This document shows positions 35,088-45,954 of a stretch of 64,000 bases of DNA, one piece after another. The notes beneath the pieces are model-generated. The model was given only the letters and a program-made list of their open reading frames with translations, did not search any database and was not told the origin of the DNA. The stretch is taken from NCBI GenBank assembly GCA_022496805.1, contig CM040103.1:1196001-1260000 (forward strand), read 5' to 3'. This DNA comes from Pohlia nutans. Taxonomy: Eukaryota; Streptophyta; Bryopsida; Bryales; Mniaceae. Position 1 is the first letter of the stretch. The number at the start of each line of letters is the position of its first letter. The position numbers were made by a program, and so were the translations under genes.

Positions 35088-35845
35088 TTTTTTGTCTTTG
35101 TTTTTTTTGTTTGGGTTTGCTCCCATTGTTTGGGGTTCAGCGGCCACAACTGAAGAAAAAAAAGACAAGGAAGACAAAAAGGAAGACAAGAAGAAAGACA
35201 AAAGAAAGACAAGAGGGAGACAAGAAAGAAGACAAGAAAGAAATCAAGTTGAAAAAGAAAAGATGAAACAAAAGATAAAAGAAAAGATAAAGATAAGAAT
35301 AAAAAATAATTAAAATAATTATTTATTTACAATTTAAGTGATTGTAAAAAGACAACATTGATGTTTTTTAGAGAACTTTTTCACTGGTTTTTTTTAAAGT
35401 CAAATGTGTTTATGAAATGAGCGCACTTGACCAAGTGCATAAATAGCGAATTGCATGTTTATTATGATAGAAATGTTGAAAAATCATACACAACCCAATA
35501 TCAACGGTAACAAACAAACATACAAACTTGCAATAGATTGTGTTAAGAAATAATATAGATTTATTGTCAAACCGTATGAATTTGCATATACTACACCGTA
35601 CTACTTTCAAAATGGTGTATTAAGGATTATAAAACTCTATGCGTTCAATAAGTCAATCAGTAACCCACTATAAATCTAACAACTCCAACCAGCTCCGAAT
35701 GCTAGCCAACACCATTCTTGGCCAAACAACCTGTTGCTCACTTTGAATCTTGTTTTAGATCAATCTTTTCATTTCTCTATCAAATTCGTGATGGAGGCAC
35801 AAAAAAGAGGCCCAATGACAATCCACTACTTCGTAAATTTCTCTT

Positions 35846-36180
35846 TTCTCAAGACAAATGGGCACTTTATCCACGCCAGCCTCGAAAGAAGACCAAAGTT
35901 TCTATCTATGTATCAACTTTGGAATGAACTTCCTTTTGTTTCAAAAACAAAATAAAATAAAAATAGTGCATTTAATTTTGTTGCTGCACAACATGCTGGG
36001 GCTTTTAAAATTGAAGGAGTTTTTTAAAAAAGGACAAATTTATTAGATTCGTAATAAACTACTCGGTAATCTAGAAATCCCCAGGAAATTTAATATTCAT
36101 TCTTTTATAATGTTTTGTTTTACTATGAAAACTAATATATTAATTTCACTGGAGTAGGTTTTGAAATCTATTATACAATA
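35846..36180. repeat. segmental duplication block B, copy 1, with SINE 3' end
   Basis: Matches 50585-51300 (GCTGCACAACATGCTGGGGC, TTTAATATTCATTC), but lacks the SINE present there, so it is an empty-site reference. CACTTTATCCACGCCAGCC at 35860 is a SINE 3' motif. Confidence 0.7.
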
Positions 36181-36268
36181 CAGGACGCTTTGTCTCACTC
36201 GACCGTTCCGTGCTAGAATCCGGCGAGGAAACAAAGCGATCCCTTTGAGCTCTGCTAGGGTTTCTGGA

Positions 36269-37646
36269 CACGGCGCCCCTCGTCCCTAAGTCCCACTCGG
36301 GGAAGGACTGCGCCTCACTGTCCCTGCCCGACCTCCGTTCCCAGTCGCGCCGTTCCCATCCGTTCCTATCCGTTCCCTGAACGTTTTCCCTTGCCAAACA
36401 CAAACTCTTCCTCCTGTTTGTCTTGTTTTTCTGGCATAAGGTATATTATACACAACTCTGAGCCAACCACTTTCCAAGCAAACTGCAACGTTTGATGATG
36501 CAATTCTTTCTTCATTGAATCGGTGTACACAACTGCGTAGATTGCAAAGGACTCTTTGAGTAGCTGCTCCTCAGACTTTCCTTCTCCAAAAAAAATCTTA
36601 TGAGAAAAAGAACAAAGAAAAATACTTACTCATGAACTTGATATAACGACGAATATCTTGTTGGTCTTTGCTTGGATTTTTCTTCAACATAGATAATCTC
36701 CTGGATGCAAACCTGCAAGATGAGAATAAATATAAATGGTTGAATGCTTCAGTTGTTCTTGTAGAGGCTGAACATGTTGAATTAGAAAAACCAACGGTGA
36801 GTAATCCGGTGACTACATATGGTTCTCAATGTACGCCTTCAACTCGTCCTGCAAAAAACAGAGAGAAAAATAAATTGAATCAGTCATGGAATTCCCGGCA
36901 TTGAGTATTGTCAATGTAAGAAGAATTGAATTACTCTCCTACATTAAAGAATTGACAAACTTCTTTGAACACTAGTTTTATTTTTCACTAAATATGTGAT
37001 ATCAGAATTGAAACGTACATCATCTTGAACCAAGGGCTGGAGTTCTTTGGCATCAGTGTTCTTATATCCCTCAGCATTGTCTTCTTTGACCACCTCTTTC
37101 ACTATTGCGCATGCCACACGAGCTGTAATTTCCCGTATCTTGTTCTAATTTGGACTTCTTGGTCCTTTGAGGTTGAAGGAGCCTGTTGTTGGAGACCATT
37201 AGGTTGTTTGTTACTGCGTGCTACTCTTGAAATGATGTGATAAATAATCCAGTTTTCTTTCTTGTTAAGTTTGCATTGAGTAAGTATTTTTCTTTGTTCT
37301 TTTTCTCATCAGATATTTCTTGGAGAAGGAAAGTCTGAGGAGCAGCTACTCAAAGAGTCCTTTGCAATCTACGCAGTTGTGTACACCGATTCAATGAAGA
37401 AAGAATTGCATCATCAAACGTTGCAGTTTGCTTGGAAAGTGGCTGGCTCAGAGCTGTGTATAATATACCTTATGCCAGAAAAACAAGACGAACAGGAGGA
37501 AGAGTCTATGTTTGGCAAGGGAAAACGTTCAGGGAACGGATAGGAACGGATGGGAACGGCGCGACTGGGAACGGAGGCCGGGCAGGGGCAGTGAGGCGCA
37601 GTCCCTTCCCCGAGTGGGACTTAGGGACGAGGCTCGGCGCCGTCTC
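36269..37646. repeat. large inverted repeat with captured gene fragments
   Basis: Arms of about 365 bases (36269-36632 and 37278-37646) flank a 645-base centre. Each arm carries the same exon-like stretch behind an acceptor (TTTTTCTCATCAG in the right arm), reading KESFAIYAVVYTDSMKKEL and AWKVAGSELCIIYLMPEK on the plus strand of the right arm. I do not recognise the protein. The centre holds a broken malic enzyme end. Host fragments between inverted arms recall Pack-type elements. Confidence 0.65.
36785..37144 (-). pseudogene. NAD-dependent malic enzyme, C-terminal fragment
   Basis: Two exon-like pieces on the minus strand, 37144-37019 and 36848-36785, join across a GTACGT donor and a TTTTTTGCAG acceptor without loss of frame. 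They read IREITARVACAIVKEVVKED, then AEGYKNTDAKELQPL, then DELKAYIENHM, a TAG at 36813-36815, and SPDYSPLVF. This follows the C-terminal end of plant mitochondrial NAD-malic enzymes as I remember it, where a Trp normally stands at the TAG (TGG to TAG). No catalytic part is present. It is therefore a captured, broken fragment. Confidence 0.6.
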
Positions 37647-37649
37647 TTT

Positions 37650-39200
37650 CGTTGGTTGCTTCGCTCTGGTTTGGGTCGAGGCTGTTTAGCACGTCGTCAC
37701 GTAGGATGTTTCATCAGGAGAAAGAGGCGCTGTCTGTTGCTTCCTTTCTATCACTTTCTCAAATTTTTTCTCGATAATGTTTTTTGGGAGTTTTGGAACG
37801 AAGTCGGTGCCGTGAAGAAGAGACACGTATGACAATGTTCCTTCTTTCTGCGTTGATGCGCACCTTGTTTCTCTCTCTGTGAAGATTGTGCACACCCACC
37901 GACGATTCTCGACCGTAATCTCCGATTTCCACTGCACTCATCGCTGTGCGCTTTTGTGTGAAAAAAATCAGTCAATTTTCACCTCGCATGTCAAAAATTC
38001 TCGAAATAATTCAATCATTTTTTCAATTAGTAATGCGTGTTTTGAACGTGGGCTTGCCGATGAATTCTTGTGCGGATATTTGCAGCTTGAGATTCCTTGT
38101 GAAATTCCAGCATGGTTAGGGTTTGAGCACGGGTGTTAGTACGATTCAGTCTCGGCTCCAAATTGTGTGTTCTCTTGGTAACCTCAGATCGCTGCTCTGG
38201 CTTGTAAGTTACTCTCGCTTTAAGGTATTGTACATCCAAATGAGCATCTGTTTCCTATTGTTACACCGACTTAACTTTTGTTCCTCTTGAAAGAGGATTC
38301 CAATGCATGTTAGCATGTATTTTCTTGAATACTATGAATAAAACTGTGAAATTTTTGAATAGGTATACCCAAAATCAATTGTGTACAAGAATTTCTCCTA
38401 GGTTAGGGTTACAATTAGGTTACCTGGTTTGTGCCAGTAGTGTACATGTCAAAATTTTAAATGTATACATTGATACTTACTGATCACATAATTAGTGAAT
38501 ATTTTGGTTTACCTTTTTTTTTTTTTTCTTATTGTATGCAGAATCAGGGTTGCAATTAGATGTACTTAACTTATTCTCAGAAGACGTTCATTATCACATG
38601 CAGATGAGCAATTCAGATTTAATGAGACAGCTCTAGGAAGTGTGTGATTGAAGCGGGGTTCATAGTTTCAGCTTCAGAATCTAGGGCCCCTTTTTTGGGT
38701 CGAGGATAGTAGGACAGATTTTACTGCATGTTGTGTGGACTCAAGTTCACATTTCCGCTTGCATGACCTTCTGTGCAGCATTGCAAATGGTATGCGTGTA
38801 GCTTCTTGTGTTTAGAGGGAGGTGTTCACAGTCATAGTGAGGCTGGTTAGGTCTTATTAGAACGATGCTTTTGCTCTCAATGGTGGTGACTCAATGTTGG
38901 TGTAATTGAGCTGCAGCTACTTGAAAGTTTTGAGCATTTTAATTTTGTAATTCTTTTTAAACCCTATTTTGTAGATTCTGTTCCAGATTCGTACTTTTAT
39001 ATAAATTTTGAGGACTTAACTTGTAAAGCATACTTTCTTGGTGCTCCTGAAATGGCTTACATATTATCGTGAATATCTGGGCTTTTGCATACATGTGAAG
39101 TAGCTATTATTGTGCGATCTGTTCATGCTGTATTTCTGAATTGTCTTCCCAAGTTATCACCCATTTCTCTTTAATAATATCTTCTCTAATGTCTCCATCC
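37650..39200. other. region without clear coding sequence, possibly transcribed
   Basis: Base composition is higher in GC than the surrounding spacer up to about 38240, with T-rich tracts and splice-like words later. No frame with a recognised domain. It could be an untranslated transcript or decayed gene. Confidence 0.3.
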
Positions 39201-39205
39201 TTTAA

Positions 39206-39601
39206 CCCTTAAAGGACAACCCCAGCCCCACGGGCTTGGTTTAAAGGAATAATTGGAGACAGAGTTTCATTTCTCAACCAAATCAAGCGAGACTTGTTGC
39301 GTTGGAAAGCTACTGAAAAAGCGATCTAGATTCCAAATTTTCGCCTCATTTGAGAGATTGTGGAATCGTTGGTAAGCAATCAAAGTTATGGAATTGAACA
39401 AGTTTTGAGGATGGGGCAGCTGAAGTTCAGCAGTGCCGCAGTGCTACAGTGCTACAGTACTAGCTAGCAGTGCACTGCAGAGCCGTTTTTGAATTTTTAT
39501 TTTTATTTTTATTTTTTATTTTTTTATTTTTTTATTTTTTTTCAAAAAAATTTAGATTCTTTCCGGGCTGCCCACCCAGGACCCAAATTGTCCTTTAAGG
39601 G
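39206..39601. mobile_element. TTAA-flanked element, family B, intact ends
   Basis: Ends CCCTTAAAGGACAA and TTGTCCTTTAAGGG are a 14-base perfect inverted repeat between TTAA at 39202-39205 and 39602-39605. AGCCCCACGGGCT is the subterminal hairpin. It matches 5153-5533. Confidence 0.8.
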
Positions 39602-39605
39602 TTAA

Positions 39606-40700
39606 TATTATTGAACTCTAGGTAATGGATGTGCCCAGCTCTCAACTCACTTTGTAAGGTAGGATGAGCTGAAAGCAAATGATTGCCCTCATACAATATA
39701 TATATATATATATATACTAAAAAATGTATAACTTTGGGCATGAATGTAGAAATTATACCAATTGAGCTTTGAACTCTAGCCCTTTAAAGTCCCAGTTCAA
39801 CACTGTTTTCCAAGATTCATTATAAAATGTTTGATGTAAGGTGGGAACACCCAAAATCACACTTGACCCAAAATCGTTTCCTGCCCAATTCTAGATTGTA
39901 CTTTTTGCCCATTTACTGTTGGATTAGATGACAATTTTAGATCATCTACTAATGAAACTTTGACCCTTTATATCTTTTGTATACAATATCCAAATCACGC
40001 ATTCTTTGGTGCGCTGGAATCCTCTTGAACTTGCTCACAATAACATTAAGGATTTTGACAATTCTAAAAATAGAAAGTAGGCACAGCAGTTAAAGTGGCG
40101 ATTTCAGGTGTTACTACCTTAAACCAAAAATGGAGTTTAGGTACAAAACAAAGTTGTAAATGTCAATGTGAAGAACACATTTGTATAGTTGGATTTATCA
40201 TATATTTATTTTTAAATTGTTTATTTTTAAATTAATTTTGCAATGATTTCTTTTGAAATTCAATTAAAAATCATGAATGAACATATTTTTTATAAAAAAA
40301 TATTTTTATAAAAACTGGTGGGCATTGTGGAGAATATGTGCAAATTAACTTGAAGATTACGGTTTTGGAGTGGAGTTTGTTTGGAGCAAGACGATACATC
40401 TCGGTTTTAGGGTTTTATTTTCAAAAGGTTATGATGTGCTTTTATAAAAAATAGATACATTTCAACGGTCAATAACTATGTTGAAGATTGATCCAGTCAA
40501 ATGTTATCAAAAAATAGAATTCTAAGGTGGATTGTACAAAAGGTAAATATCTATATAACAAAGGAAATGTTTGAAGCTTTCAGTGTATATTTTATTTTCC
40601 TAAATAAATAATATTCATATATATTATTTATTTCTTGAATCAACATATTTGAAGTCCATAAAAGTTCTTAACATTGAACTAACGTCAATGTGCTCAACGG
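39606..40700. other. spacer with a dispersed AT-rich repeat
   Basis: 39840-40080 shares words such as GCATTCTTTGGTGC and AATCCTCTT with the ACD11 introns (57560, 57740, 58420) and 55840. A (TA)n run lies near 39697-39716. No gene seen. Confidence 0.4.
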
Positions 40701-41281
40701 CACGGGTCCAACTAGTCTGTATCAATTTGACTCCCCCAACAAAACCTCCATAGAACTGCAAGGCAAATTTTCCAGCGTATTTTCAGAGTAAGTTAACAAG
40801 ATTGAATTTTACCACAATCAGGGCTGCATTTCCTTACTAACAGTTGACTTCCAGCCAACTGAGAAAATTTAGGCGAAAGCATGTTCAGTGGGTAGCCACG
40901 AAGGTTCAACAAAAGTCAAGAGAATTCAAGTCACAGTTCTTGCAGAATACCTCCGTCATCTATCCACCAAAACTTAAGATGACACTGAACTGATGCATCA
41001 AATTCATTCTTTCGTACAAAATCATGTAACCCAATTGATCAGCCATGGAAACATCATCACTGAATCATGTCTGCATGAGTTTTTTTTTTTTTTCTTCTTC
41101 TTTTTTGGAAACAAATGATCTGCATGGGTTTTGAAACACCGGTAAGTTCAATGGATTTACCCAAATATAAGTTTGGATTGTGCTTATTACTGTGACAGAG
41201 AATGGCGGGGGAGCCAGCTCCACAGAGGGCTCGGAGTGAGAAAACGCCGATACGAAACTTTCGTTAGTCATCCTATTATGA

Positions 41282-41300
41282 CACCCCGATGATCGGGGTG
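41282..41300. promoter_or_regulatory. palindrome in the expansin 2 upstream region
   Basis: CACCCCGATGATCGGGGTG is a perfect palindrome around one base. The same 19 bases lie at 51870-51888 above expansin gene 3. It may bind a dimeric regulator; no factor is assigned. Confidence 0.5.
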
Positions 41301-41555
41301 CACATGAATTCAAAGTTAGTTGCAGTCCAAAGATAGTCGTCGATTGCATGCTCCAGGCGATTTGTAGCACTAGCAATTACGTTTACAAAGCGACCTGCAA
41401 CTTTCTTAATCTCATCATTCACTCTGCTTTCCCCCTCTCTCCGAAACTGCATCATCCGCATTGTGTTGTCCGAACTTTATAGCGTTTCAATCAATGGCAG
41501 CGCGCCTGTAGACACCATTCACACATATCGAACTCCATCGCCGCATCTGCTTCCT

Positions 41556-41983
41556 GTAAGTCATCCGACATTATTCGGCTTAGGGTTTTGCAGTACCAGT
41601 ACGTGGGTGATATTTTTTGGTCTATATAGACGAGTGGAACAGACACTTTATTCACGCCCATGTCGAAAGTGGACTGGCGTTTCTATCTATTTGATATTTT
41701 GCGCTTAGTCTGAGATTCATAACGAAAAATACTACATTAGGAACAAAAATATGTTACTGATTTGATATTCTGTGCTCGTAGTCTCAGCTTCATCACGAAA
41801 AATACTACGGTAGGAACAAAAATATGTTACAGATTTGATATTTTGTGCTTACAACGTAGTGTAGTCGCAAATCCATAAGGGACACTACTGTATTAGGAAC
41901 GAAAGCAGATGCATACAGTGAATGTTATAGTGACGAGTTGCATTCTATGGGTAACTTATTACGATGGGATGATTTCTGCGCAG
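41556..41983 (+). other. leader intron of expansin gene 2
   Basis: Donor GTAAGTC at 41556 and acceptor TTTCTGCGCAG ending 41983, ten bases above the ATG. It contains a SINE 3' fragment (CACTTTATTCACGCCCATG) and two to three copies of a ~70-base repeat (TTTGATATT-TGTGCT, GGAACAAAAATATGTTAC). Confidence 0.6.
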
Positions 41984-41993
41984 AAGCGAGAAG

Positions 41994-43590
41994 ATGGCCA
42001 GTATGAAGTTGGCTAGCGTTTTAGCAGTGCTGATGCTGTTGCCGGCGGTTCTCGGAGCTCCATACGGATGGTGGGACGCGCACATTACGTTCTACGGCGG
42101 TCCGAACGGAGCCGGAACGCAAGCCGGGGCGTGTGGGTACCAGAACACGTACGCGCTCGGGTACGGGTCCAACACTGCGGCATTGAGCTCGCCGTTGTTC
42201 CAGGGCGGCGCTGCGTGCGGAGGCTGCTACCAGATCCGATGCGCCCCCGTGAGAGCCACCCGCACTGCCAGGTTCTGGTGCTACAACCTCTGGCGCACCA
42301 TTACTGTCACTGCCACCAATCTGTGTCCCCCGGGATCCACGGGCGGCTGGTGTAATCCTCCGAATGCTCACTTCGACTTGCCCATGCCGGCTTTCTTGAC
42401 GCTTGCCAGACAGCAAGGCGGCGTTGCCGCAGTCTACTACCGAAAGTAAGCACATCACATTCCATTCCATTTCGTGAAAGCACAAAAGTAAGTAAAACGT
42501 CTCACACAATATAATACACAGGAAGAACGGGAGGGGGATACCCGGGGGGGTACGCGGGAGGCCAATGCAGATTCAGCCCCCTCCCACCTACTTGTTTAGA
42601 AAGTTTTGGGGGGTAAATCTGCATTGGCTTCCCGCGTACCCCGGTATCCCCCTCCCGTTCTTCCTGTGATAAGTACAATGTTTCACACATTAAGTTTCAT
42701 GAAAGTATATCAAGTGATTTTTTGTGAAGAGTATGGAGTGCCCCGTTGTATCATTGACGCAACATGTTACGATGCACCCTTTTGTCATAAAACACAACGT
42801 CAGTAAGAAACTTTTTCGAACTGTCGCTTGATAGAACGTTCGAATATTGATGTTTCAGTATAATGTTTCACATAATATAGTGAGTACAATGTTTCAGATG
42901 ATGTTTCGTGAAAGTAATTTTTTGTGAAGAGTTTGGAGTGCTCCGTTGTATCACACAACATGCAACGATGCACCCTTTTGTCATAAAACACAACTTCAGT
43001 AAGAAACTTTTTCAATAAATGACATCCTAATGTCGACGTTTCAGTTGAAGGTATAGCCCCATATTCATTAAATTGGCCAATCATATTTATATTGGCCGCC
43101 ACACTATTCAAATAATTAGGGTAAATGAACTGAAATCACACTTTGAGCGGCCAATATAATCAAGATTGGCCAATTTAATGAATATGGGGTTTAATGTTTG
43201 TTTATGGATTCAACAGTTTATTGATGGATGTTACTGTTTTCTGACGTTGCGAGTTTTCTGTATTTGTTAAATTTTCTGTGTTGCAGGGTGAATTGCAACG
43301 TGCGGGGCGGGATCCGGTTCACCGTAGGCGGCAACCCGTGGTTCCTGATGATTTTGATTCACAACGTGGGAGGAGCGGGATCCATCAGGTCCGTGAAGAT
43401 CAGCGGCGGATACTCAGGCTGGGTGCCCATGTACCGGAACTGGGGCGCGTTGTGGACGTGCCGAACGAAACTGAGCGGCGCCTTGTCGTTCATGATCACG
43501 ACGAGCGACGGACGGACGTTGGTGACGCGCAACTGCGTCGGCAATGGCTGGCGTTTCGGGCAAACGTGGGAGGGCGCCAACTTCCGGTAA
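41994..43590 (+). CDS. EXPA: alpha-expansin (gene 2)
   Basis: Secreted wall-loosening protein. Exons 41994-42445 and 43287-43590 join at phase 2 (CGAAA/GTAAGC donor, TGTTGCAG/G acceptor) to give 251 residues. MASMKLASVLAVLMLLPAVLG is the signal peptide region. Domain 1 has GACGYQNTY, GGAACGGCYQIRC, ATNLCPPG and AHFDL (HFD motif); domain 2 has GGIRFTVGG, GGAGSIRSVKISGG, RNWGALW and WRFGQTWEG. Domain 2 has an unusual Cys (LWTCRTKL) not shared by gene 1. Exon 1 is identical in DNA to that of gene 3. The intron holds two MITEs that gene 3 lacks, and the stop codon is followed by a triplicated 21-base unit. Confidence 0.95.
42517..42668. mobile_element. MITE in the expansin 2 intron, CACAGGAAG ends
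   Basis: CACAGGAAGAACGGGAGGGG at the left is inverted at the right as CCCGTTCTTCCTGTG, with further pairing inside (GCCAATGCAGAT / ATCTGCATTGG). ATA flanks both sides (42514-42516, 42669-42671). Gene 3 shows the empty site near 53230. Confidence 0.8.
43057..43189. mobile_element. second MITE in the expansin 2 intron, CCCCATATT ends
   Basis: CCCCATATTCATTAAATTGG at the left is inverted as CCAATTTAATGAATATGGGG at the right. Gene 3 lacks it at the matching place near 53690. Confidence 0.8.
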
Positions 43591-43652
43591 TCGTCGACGA
43601 AATCCGCACTTCCAGTAATCGTCGACGAACTTCCGGTAATCGTCGACGAAGC
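43582..43652. repeat. 21-30 base unit repeated three times across the expansin 2 stop codon
   Basis: CTTCCGGTAATCGTCGACGAA occurs three times (one copy as CTTCCAGTAATCG), the first containing the stop codon. Gene 3 has one copy only. Confidence 0.85.
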
Positions 43653-43795
43653 TCCGCGGACCGGGACGAAGGCATTCCGTCCGTCCGTGCGAAGCGGGTG
43701 GCACATTTGTAGCTTTTTCTGTAAGCCGGATGCGGACTGATCTGAGCTTTTTTTAAAGCCGTTCATTAGTTGTCTGCAATCCTGGGCTTGATTGT

Positions 43796-44340
43796 TTGAA
43801 GTGAAGCACTTAGTTAGCTTCTATTTTTATAACACGCGGAATTTTTGCATAAAGTCTTCAAATGAGATAATTTTGATTACTTGATTTCCAAACTTTCCTT
43901 AGATCAATAAAATTCCAAAAAGTTGATCTTCTATGCACAAATGATTTTGAAAAACTGTTGGGAATGGATTTCGATTTTTTGACTTTTACACTCCTGCATT
44001 GTTCTGTCCATACTTTTTGAATAAAGACTTATTTTGACACTAAACTTGTTTAGAGTACGTTGGGTGCTCATGGCTAATTAGTGTGCATTCATGGCATTTT
44101 GGCACGTTTTTGGGACACATTTAGGGTTATGTTTTGTGCTGTCATGTTCATTTGAGGTTGCAATTTCGTTTCTTGTGCCCATTCCTTGCCAACTTAGATC
44201 CCATCTGGGGGTATCTTGGGTACATAGGACAATTTGGTGTGATCTCATGACATTTTGTACTTTTTAGGCTTATTTTAGTACTAAGTTATGTGTTGGCCCT
44301 CTCTTGCACATGTCAATTTGACCAATTTCTGCAAGAATTT
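43796..44340. other. spacer, no gene seen
   Basis: Directly downstream of the end of the duplicated expansin block. AT-rich, no supported exon. Confidence 0.45.
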
Positions 44341-44344
44341 CCGC

Positions 44345-45060
44345 ATCACATTATACACACAAATCGCCATTTACGCACTTGGCCATATAATCATGCACTT
44401 GGTCCCCAAGCGCATAATTTTTTTGTTTAACTTTTTTTATAAAAACAACAATTACTATCTTTCTTCAATTCCTTACATTGTAAACAAACAATTGTTTTAA
44501 TTATTTTTTATTCTTATCTTTATCTTTCTTTATACCTTGATTTCTTTAATGTCTTCTTTCATGTGTTGCATTTGTCTTTCTTTTTGTCTTCCTTTTTGTC
44601 TTCCTTCTTGTCTTTTTTTTCTTCCATTTTTTTTGCAGTTGTGGGTGCTCAACCATAAACAATGGGAGCAAAGCAACAAACACAAAAAAATAAAAAATAA
44701 TTAATTAAATTTATTTTTTTTTCTTTCTTCATTCTGGTTGGTTGTGGGGTGCTTCTGAACCTTAAATGGCGGTAATTAAGAAAACAAGTTTTTTTTAAAA
44801 TCTATTTTTAGCATATGGGGTGCGTAGCCGCGCAGCCAAAGACCCCCTCATATCCCTCACCTCCATCTTCATCTCCCTCATCTCCATCTTCATCTCCCTC
44901 TCTATCTTCATCTCCCTCTCCCTCCCCTCTCCTCATATATTGTATAAAGAAGAGAAGAGAGGGTCTGTCCCATTCACTCTCCACTCTCTCCCTTCCTCCC
45001 CTCTCCCGTCTCCTCTATATACATTAGAGGATATTTGAGCTCTAAAAAGGGCCCTTAAGG
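44345..45060. mobile_element. long-inverted-repeat element, single left arm (copy 3)
   Basis: Matches the left arm of the 3-kb element: CGCCATTTACGCACTTGGCC, the TTGTCTTCC runs, CAATGGGAGCAAA, TTAAATGGCGG and the CATCTCCCTC run. A right arm was not found; a short arm-like piece in the same orientation lies at about 45845-45935. Confidence 0.65.
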
Positions 45061-45365
45061 ATTGACAAAGAGCACCAAATTATTGATGTAGGCTTAGCTT
45101 AGGTAAGTACCACTGGATCCGTCTCTGTCTTGTATGAAAGACTAGACTGGAGGACAATGAGTCCTACCGCTAAAAAATGGTTTTATATTCCTAAGCATGA
45201 TTTTATATTTTAGAAGTGTGAGAGGCGAGTACCCTCATTCGATGTCATGTTCATCAATCAAGTTTGATGGAAACTATTTTTTATCTCTGGGCTGAAATTA
45301 TCGAAATAAAATAAGCTAAAATTATTGCAAATCCATTTTTTTTGGATAATTTTTGCACATATGAA

Positions 45366-45615
45366 CTTACTCAGTCACATTTTTGTTACTCAATCACATT
45401 TTAACTTATATGACTTAGTCACATTTTATTATTCAGTCACATTTTTTTTACTCAGTCACTTAAAATTTTAAGTGACTAAGTAACAAAAATGTGACTGAGT
45501 AATAAAAATGTGACTGCCAGTTAATTTTTGTCAGTTACTCAGTCATTTTAAATGCCAGTTAATTTTTGTTACTCTGTCACATTTTTACTTATGTGACTGA
45601 GTAACAAAAATTATC
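45366..45615. repeat. cluster of TGACTGAGTAACAAAAAT words in both orientations
   Basis: At least eight copies of AGTCACATTTTT or its complement, with the palindrome CTTAAAATTTTAAG at the centre near 45470. It can form several alternative hairpins. Confidence 0.7.
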
Positions 45616-45954
45616 CAAATAAAATAAGCCTTTATAAACATCTCCCATGGAGTACCATGTCATACTCAAGCAAATAAAAAATTAGTAAAACTCATAGTAC
45701 TATGAATAAACAATTGCAAAGTTTTGAGCTCACACATGATTGCCTTCGTCATCTCTCCAATGGGAATTGTCTTCTTTACAAACTCCAACATCACATTCTA
45801 GAGGGGGCATAGGCTATTAGCCCACCGCCAAAAAAAAGAAAATAAAGAATTTTTTTTCTTCTTCTTTTGATTGGTTGTGGGGTGCTACTAAACTCTAAAT
45901 GGCGGCTGTCCAAAAAAAATTTCAAAAAATAAATAAAAATTGTCTTGGAATTTT

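Larger units (their letters stand above)
32455..35455. mobile_element. 3-kb element with about 700-base terminal inverted repeats
   Basis: The left arm (about 32455-33150) and right arm (about 34680-35455) are inverted copies. Both have AATTCGCTATTTA, GCACTTGG, TTGTCTTCCTTGTC runs, CAATGGGAGCAAAC, a long A-run and GGTGCGCGGCC. The paralogous block at 47215-47250 lacks the element. Related ends occur at 11387-12597 and 44345. A Tc1-type transposon occupies the middle. Long arms suggest a foldback or Mutator-like element; no target duplication was clear. Confidence 0.7.

Noticed and set aside
34792..35313. 173-codon Lys-rich frame and overlapping frames
   Set aside because: Produced by A-runs and purine tracts of the right arm of the long-inverted-repeat element.
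36668..36904. 78-codon plus-strand frame in the centre of the inverted repeat
   Set aside because: It lies antisense to the malic enzyme exon, which has splice signals and family-like sequence.
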